From NCBI GenBank assembly GCA_022820995.1, contig JAJEEM010000064.1, positions 1 through 64,000 on the forward strand: 64,000 bases of DNA, in the 5' to 3' direction. The notes under the pieces were generated by a model. It had not been told where the DNA came from and did no database searches. It saw only the letters and a program-made list of their open reading frames with translations. This document shows, in pieces, positions 59,558 through 64,000 of this stretch. This stretch comes from Gemmatimonadota bacterium (GTDB lineage Bacteria > Gemmatimonadota > Gemmatimonadetes > Palauibacterales > Palauibacteraceae). Positions within the stretch are counted from its first letter, which is position 1. Each line of letters opens with the position of its first letter. A program made the position numbers and the translations under genes.

Positions 59558-60604
59558 CTACGCGGTCAGGATGATCCTTCCGACGACGTTTCCCGCCTCC
59601 AGATCGCGCAGGCTCGACTCCGCTTCCGCCATCGGCCTCCTCGCGTAGGGAATCGGGTCGACGCGGCCTGTCCGGACCAGTTCCATCAACTCTCCCATCT
59701 CCGCGAGACTTCCGAGGTCCGACCCCTCGACGGTCTGGTCCTTGAGGACGAGCAGCGGGATGGGCACGGAGAGGGAACCGCCCAGCAGGCCTACGACCAC
59801 GAGCCCGCCGCTCTTGGCGGCAGTCCGGAAGCCGAGGGCGGCGGACGCCGAGGAGCCCGCGAAGTCGACGACCGCCGGACAGCCGCCCTTAGTCAGCCGC
59901 TTGAGTTGCCGGGAGGCATCTTCGTCACGGGCGTCGACCACGTGCGCGACCCCCGCCCGGCGCGCCGCCTCGAGCTTTGCGTCATCGACCTCGACGACGA
60001 TGATTTCGGCGTCGAAGAGCGCCTTCGCGAACTGGATGCCGGCGAAGCCGACGCCGCCGGCCCCGATGATGACGAGCTGGTCTTCCAGCCACCGTTCCGC
60101 CTTGCGGAGCGCGCTGTAGGCGGTGAGGCCCGAGCACGCGTAGGTGCAGGCCAGTTCGGGCGGGACATCCCCGAAGTCGAACAGGTAGCGGGTGTGCGGG
60201 ACGATGACGTAGTCCGCGAAACCTCCGTCGACGTATGTGCCGAGGGCACGGGGGCGGTTGCAGAGGTGCTCGCGGGCGCTGTCGCAGAAATCACAGCCAC
60301 CGCAACCGATCCAGGGGAAGACGACGCGCCGGTCGCCGATGTCGACGTTCTCAGCCTCCGGTCCCGCTGCGGCGACCTCGCCGACGATCTCGTGTCCGAG
60401 CGTGAACGGCAGCTCGCGCACCTCGCGCACGTCCAGCTTTCGGCCGCCGCCCATCTCGAAGTAGCCCTCCCGCAGATGCACGTCGCTGTGGCAGACTCCG
60501 CAGGCACGGATGCGGACGAGCACTTCGGTGCCCACCGGCTCGGGGGTCGGCATCTCGGCCAACTCGAGCGGCGCGCCGTATTCGCTGAACTGGTAACTCT
60601 TCAT
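59558..60604 (-). CDS. Zinc-dependent alcohol dehydrogenase
   Basis: A 348-residue medium-chain dehydrogenase. Catalytic zinc is held by CGVCHSDVHL and GHE. Structural zinc cysteines are in CGGCDFCDSAREHLC. The NAD-binding site is IIGAGGVGFAGI followed by VVEVDDAKLE. It oxidises an alcohol or reduces an aldehyde. The ATG has GGGGGAAG upstream; the spacing favours it over the ATG four codons earlier. It follows the aminotransferase gene by 46 nt. Confidence 0.92.
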   Translation of the reverse strand: MKSYQFSEYGAPLELAEMPTPEPVGTEVLVRIRACGVCHSDVHLREGYFEMGGGRKLDVREVRELPFTLGHEIVGEVAAAGPEAENVDIGDRRVVFPWIGCGGCDFCDSAREHLCNRPRALGTYVDGGFADYVIVPHTRYLFDFGDVPPELACTYACSGLTAYSALRKAERWLEDQLVIIGAGGVGFAGIQFAKALFDAEIIVVEVDDAKLEAARRAGVAHVVDARDEDASRQLKRLTKGGCPAVVDFAGSSASAALGFRTAAKSGGLVVVGLLGGSLSVPIPLLVLKDQTVEGSDLGSLAEMGELMELVRTGRVDPIPYARRPMAEAESSLRDLEAGNVVGRIILTA

Positions 60605-60650
60605 CGCTTCCCCCATGGCACCGTGGACAGTACACGTTCCCGCGGGAACG

Positions 60651-61799
60651 TCACGAGTCCAGAACCTTCGCGAATGCGGCCACGACATCCTGCATCTGAG
60701 CGGCTCCCGCGAGCAGGACCTCGTGCTTGATCCAGATCGTCGTGCGGCAGAGCTGTTCGCAGACCGGAAACCCCCGCTCGAGCGGCGTGGTGTAGCCCGG
60801 ATGCGCGGGGATCCCCTCGGCGCGGAGCGCGTCGATCACCCGGCGTTTGTCCCGGCCGTCGCGCGGATCCGCGCCGAGCCGCGACTCGTCGAGCCGGGCC
60901 ATGAAGATGTGACAGCCGTGGGCGGTGATCCGCTCGTCCGGATCCGGCGTGTTCACGCCCTCGACCTCGGCCAGGCCCGCAGAGAGCGCGTCCATGGCCT
61001 GCCGTCGGATGGCCTGCTCGGCGGGCAGCCGCTCCAGGCCGGATAGCAGCAGCGCCGCCTGGAATTCGGTCATCCGGAGGTTGAGGCCGTCCGGCGCATG
61101 CGTGTGCGGGGAACCCGTCGGCTCGCGGCCGCAGTCGTGCCAGGACCACGCGCGGCGGTACGGCGCCTCGTCGTCGGTGAGCACCATCCCGCCCTCTCCC
61201 GCGGTGAGGTTCTTGCTCGACTGGAAGCTGAAGGCGCCCACGTCGCCGAGCGTGCCGACCGCGCGGCCGCGCCAGCTCGCGAGCCACGCCTGCGCGGCGT
61301 CCTCGACGACCCGGAGGCCGCCACGGGCCGCGATCGCGTTCACGCCGTCCATGTCGGCCGGGCGGCCGCCGATATGAACCGGCAGGATGGCCGTCGTGCG
61401 CTCGGTGATCGCGGCCTCGATCAGCTCCGGGTCCAGGTTGTGCGTGCCCGGCTCGACGTCGGCGAACGCGGCGACGGCGCCCAGCGACCGGATGGCGTGG
61501 GCCGTCGCCGCGAAGCTGTACGGACTCGTGACGACCTCGTCGCCGGGCTGCACCCCGGCAGCGACGAGGGCGGCCTGCAGCGCCATCGTGCCGTTGCAGC
61601 AGGCCACGGCGTACCGGGCTCCGTGCAGCGCGGCGAAGCGGGCCTCGAGCTCCGGGACGGCCGCGCCGCCCAGCCCCCACCGGCCGGACTCGAGCACTTC
61701 GTTCAGCGCGCGCCGTTCCGCCGCCCCGGAGCGCGGCCACTCGGGCCACGGCGCCGTGCGGACCGGGGTGCCGCCGTCGATCGCCAACCGGCCGGTCAC
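60651..61799 (-). CDS. DegT/DnrJ/EryC1/StrS-family aminotransferase
   Basis: A GTG start with GGAG 5 nt upstream yields 382 residues. It is a PLP enzyme with VACCNGTMALQAAL, the DAAQAW helix, PLP lysine in SFQSSKNLTAGEGG and the C-terminal HPGYTTPLERGFP. Such enzymes transaminate keto sugars for surface glycans or antibiotics. No sugar nucleotide genes are nearby. It is followed by the alcohol dehydrogenase and preceded by the lower-GC EEP gene. Confidence 0.92.
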   Translation of the reverse strand: MTGRLAIDGGTPVRTAPWPEWPRSGAAERRALNEVLESGRWGLGGAAVPELEARFAALHGARYAVACCNGTMALQAALVAAGVQPGDEVVTSPYSFAATAHAIRSLGAVAAFADVEPGTHNLDPELIEAAITERTTAILPVHIGGRPADMDGVNAIAARGGLRVVEDAAQAWLASWRGRAVGTLGDVGAFSFQSSKNLTAGEGGMVLTDDEAPYRRAWSWHDCGREPTGSPHTHAPDGLNLRMTEFQAALLLSGLERLPAEQAIRRQAMDALSAGLAEVEGVNTPDPDERITAHGCHIFMARLDESRLGADPRDGRDKRRVIDALRAEGIPAHPGYTTPLERGFPVCEQLCRTTIWIKHEVLLAGAAQMQDVVAAFAKVLDS

Positions 61800-61845
61800 G
61801 CGACTCCGGGGCAGCGCGCGGGACTCGCCCGGCAGACGCGGCGAT

Positions 61846-62640
61846 TCAGTCGAACTCGCACAGAATCGGCAGGTGGTCGCTGAGTCTCGGCTTCCGGTCG
61901 AAGACCTCTTCCCGACTCGGGACACGGGCCTCCGCCAGACGATTCAGCATCGGTGCGTTCACGTAGCAGTAGTCGAGCTGATGGTCGACGGTCTTCGTCG
62001 AGTGCTGGAACGTCGGCACGGGACTGCGATGATGGTGGCTCAAGCAATCCGTCAGACCGAGTGTATTCAGGCGTTCGATGACCTGCCGGTTCCCTCTGTC
62101 CTTCGGTTTATCGAACAGCACGGAACTGTTGAAGTCGCCGCCGACAATCCAGTTCGTGTCGTCCGAGACGTCCGCTCGACGGAGTAGTGACCACAGGATT
62201 TCCGTGAACCAAAGGTCGGGGTTATTCGTCAGCTTGATTCCAGACACATCCACGTCAATCCACTCATCCCGCGGAATCGGAAAGGCCGGCGAGTGAACCG
62301 TAACGACCCGGAACCGCTCTCCGGAGCCAAGCGTGGTTTCACATCCGATGATCCAGCCGTAACGGTCCGTGTGAATCCTGTTGATCCAGGGCAGCTCCGA
62401 TTCCAGATACGGCGTGGCATCGATCAACCCGTTGGAGAGGATCGCCGACGAGAACGGAGCGTTGTGGCCCCCAAAGTAGCGTGGCGACATCACGTGGCAC
62501 TGGTAGCGCTTCCGAATGCAGGTGGGAATCTCGGCGACTTCCTGGAGCAGTACGATGTCCGCGTCCTCGCGCTGAATCATCTCCCACAGCGCGCGCCGTG
62601 ATTTGCCCGCCTTGTTGACGTTCCAGGTGATCAGCTTCAT
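61846..62640 (-). CDS. EEP-fold endonuclease/exonuclease/phosphatase-like protein
   Basis: From the ATG before KLITWNVNKAGKSRRALW the protein has 264 residues. Metal and catalytic motifs are LITWNVN, VLLQEV, VTVHSPAF, VGGDFNSSVLFD and SDHLPILCEF, the Mg-dependent EEP fold. It may cut DNA/RNA or remove phosphates. Base composition is clearly lower in GC than neighbours (one sampled line is 53% against about 77% in the next gene), which suggests horizontal acquisition. No signal peptide or ribosome site stands out. Confidence 0.87.
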   Translation of the reverse strand: MKLITWNVNKAGKSRRALWEMIQREDADIVLLQEVAEIPTCIRKRYQCHVMSPRYFGGHNAPFSSAILSNGLIDATPYLESELPWINRIHTDRYGWIIGCETTLGSGERFRVVTVHSPAFPIPRDEWIDVDVSGIKLTNNPDLWFTEILWSLLRRADVSDDTNWIVGGDFNSSVLFDKPKDRGNRQVIERLNTLGLTDCLSHHHRSPVPTFQHSTKTVDHQLDYCYVNAPMLNRLAEARVPSREEVFDRKPRLSDHLPILCEFD

Positions 62641-62660
62641 TGGCGTTTCGACCAGAGAGG

Positions 62661-64000
62661 CTAGGAGACGGCCCGTGGGCGGCTTCGGGTGATGACGGCC
62701 GGGACCCCCGAGTCGCGTGCGAGCTGGTTGAACGCGTCGAGCATCTCGCCGAGCACCCGGACGAGCGCGGCCTCCTCCACCTCCCACTCAGCCTCGAGGT
62801 CGCCCCATCGCTCGAGCACGCCGGCGCGAGGGGGAAGGTCGGAGCCGTCCACCTCTCCCATGAGCGCGGTCAACTGCATGTTCAGCAGCCCCTCGTAGGC
62901 GACCATGTCCTGCTGCGCGGCCCGCCGCTTCTGGAACAGGCGGTCCTCCAGCACCGTGATCGAATCCGCGAGGGCCGTCCCCGCCGCTTCGAGCGCCTCG
63001 GCCCCCGAGAGTCCGGCCTCCGTCGCCTGCCCGACGACCGCGTTCACCTGCGCGCGCACGTCCCGAATGTCGTTCATGCCGTTGTGGAGCCCCACGATCG
63101 CCCCGAACACGGACTCCAGGAAGCGTCCGTTGGCTGCGAAGTCCGTCGCCGAGGCGGGGATGCGCGGGTCCCCGCGCACCTCGAACGACCGCGTCTGCGG
63201 CGGCGCGTCTCCCACCGTCAGCCGGGCACCGTACGTCCCGGGCATCACCCGATACCCCGGCGCGTCCCCGAAGAAAGAGTAGGATTCCGCGACCCGCGGG
63301 CCGCTCTCCACACGCAGGTCCCAGAACACACGGTTGTGCCCGGGGGCGGCGGGCGCGCGCGAACGGCGGACCCCCGAGGCGGTCATCGCCGTGTCCGTCG
63401 TGAAGGTGCGGATCACCTCGCCATCCGCGTCGAGGATCTCCAGCACGAGGGAGACGCCCTCCGACGCCGCAGATTCCGCAGACGCTTCCGAACCGTCCTC
63501 CGGGGCCTCCGCTCCCGGTGCCGCGGCGATCACGTAGTCGATCGCGACGCCCGGCGGCTTGTTCTGCCCCGTGGTCGTCGGACCGACCGGACCTCCGAGC
63601 CCCTGACTCACGCGGTACGCGGTGGCGGGCGCGTAGAGGTGGTCTCCGCCCGCGGCCTCGGCGGCCTCCGCGTCGGCCCGCTGGCGCAGCGGCGAAAGGT
63701 CGTCGAGCACCCAGAAACCGCGTCCCTGCGTCGCCACGGCCAGGTCCCCGGCCTGTACCTGCAGATCGGTGATCTGCGTGAGCGGCATGTTCAGATCCAG
63801 ACTCCGCCACGACGCGCCGTCATCGAAACTCACGTACATGCCGAGCTCGGTCCCGGCGTACAGCAGGCCCCGCCGCTCGGGATCCTCGCGCACGACGCGG
63901 GCCCATGCCTCCGGCTTGTCCGCCGCGATCCCGGCGTCGATGCGCGCCCAGCTCTCCCCGTAGTCCGTCGTCCGGTAGATGTAGGGCGCGAAGTCGTTGA
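62661..64000 (-). CDS. Secreted Asp-box propeller protein, partial
   Basis: This is the C-terminal part of a large protein whose start lies beyond the window; the reading frame remains open to 64000. Asp boxes TTDYGESW and SFDDGASW are visible, followed by the regular WVLDDLSPL loop, an Ig-like segment (HNRVFWDLRVES, YGARLTVGDAPPQTRSFEV) and a helical tail. It is homologous in layout to the complete gene at 6858-9992, including the helical end. Substrate unknown. Confidence 0.87.
   Translation of the reverse strand, partial: NDFAPYIYRTTDYGESWARIDAGIAADKPEAWARVVREDPERRGLLYAGTELGMYVSFDDGASWRSLDLNMPLTQITDLQVQAGDLAVATQGRGFWVLDDLSPLRQRADAEAAEAAGGDHLYAPATAYRVSQGLGGPVGPTTTGQNKPPGVAIDYVIAAAPGAEAPEDGSEASAESAASEGVSLVLEILDADGEVIRTFTTDTAMTASGVRRSRAPAAPGHNRVFWDLRVESGPRVAESYSFFGDAPGYRVMPGTYGARLTVGDAPPQTRSFEVRGDPRIPASATDFAANGRFLESVFGAIVGLHNGMNDIRDVRAQVNAVVGQATEAGLSGAEALEAAGTALADSITVLEDRLFQKRRAAQQDMVAYEGLLNMQLTALMGEVDGSDLPPRAGVLERWGDLEAEWEVEEAALVRVLGEMLDAFNQLARDSGVPAVITRSRPRAVS

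Overview
The window is a GC-rich (by eye roughly two-thirds GC) bacterial chromosome segment, densely packed with protein genes. There are no phage structural genes, no insertion sequences and no CRISPR array. The gene content fits a Gemmatimonadota-like organism, possibly one of the sponge- or marine-associated lineages. The signs are many secreted Asp-box propeller proteins, S9 peptidases, amidohydrolases, a DUF885 protein, a DUF5916 protein, a TonB receptor and many vapBC-type modules. This assignment is inference from gene content only; no rRNA or marker phylogeny is available.

Layout. 1-0.6 kb: tRNA-Gln(CTG), tRNA-Ser(GCT) and tRNA-Ser(GGA) on the minus strand, each Ser gene followed by a repeat carrying a copy of its own last 16 nt. 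0.6-6.1 kb: GntR regulator and a translationally coupled ligA-polX repair pair. 6.1-12.9 kb: an outer-membrane-like protein and a secreted propeller protein/S9 peptidase pair. 13.1-14.5 kb: two consecutive toxin-antitoxin modules. 14.5-20.3 kb: type-5 uracil-DNA glycosylase, HAD phosphatase, DUF885 protein, TonB receptor, tRNA-Arg. 20.5-29.5 kb: MtaD-like deaminase, serine hydrolase, AAA/DUF4143 protein, aldolase-dehydrogenase fusion, DUF5916 protein, third PIN module. 29.6-34.7 kb: second S9 peptidase, a Tat-exported TIM-barrel protein with a CBM9-like partner, and two paralogous lipoproteins.

34.9-41.4 kb: PQQ dehydrogenase followed by a tightly overlapped GcvT-like plus twin FAD-oxidoreductase cluster. 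41.4-49.9 kb: VOC protein and malate dehydrogenase with a 13-bp repeat in the leader, sodium:solute symporter with a small membrane partner, ABC exporter coupled to an amidohydrolase-CIA30 fusion, second AAA/DUF4143 protein. 50-54.4 kb: two divergent amidohydrolases separated by a 585-bp non-coding stretch of large inverted-repeat elements, then a two-domain retropepsin-like protease. 54.5-64 kb: NCS2 permease with an extra cytosolic domain, fourth PIN module, hipBA with three operators on an exact 50-bp pitch, HicB-like orphan, tRNA-Gly, cupin, alcohol dehydrogenase, DegT aminotransferase, a lower-GC EEP-fold gene and a truncated propeller protein.

Together the genes suggest a heterotroph that degrades peptides and small amides or glycans outside the cytoplasm (propeller proteins, S9 peptidases, amidohydrolases) and imports the products (TonB, SSS, NCS2). 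It also carries a heavy load of toxin-antitoxin modules. The strongest unexplained structures are the tRNA-Ser 3'-end repeats, the inverted elements at 51.5-51.9 kb, the regularly spaced hip operators and the GcvT/FAD/FAD cluster.
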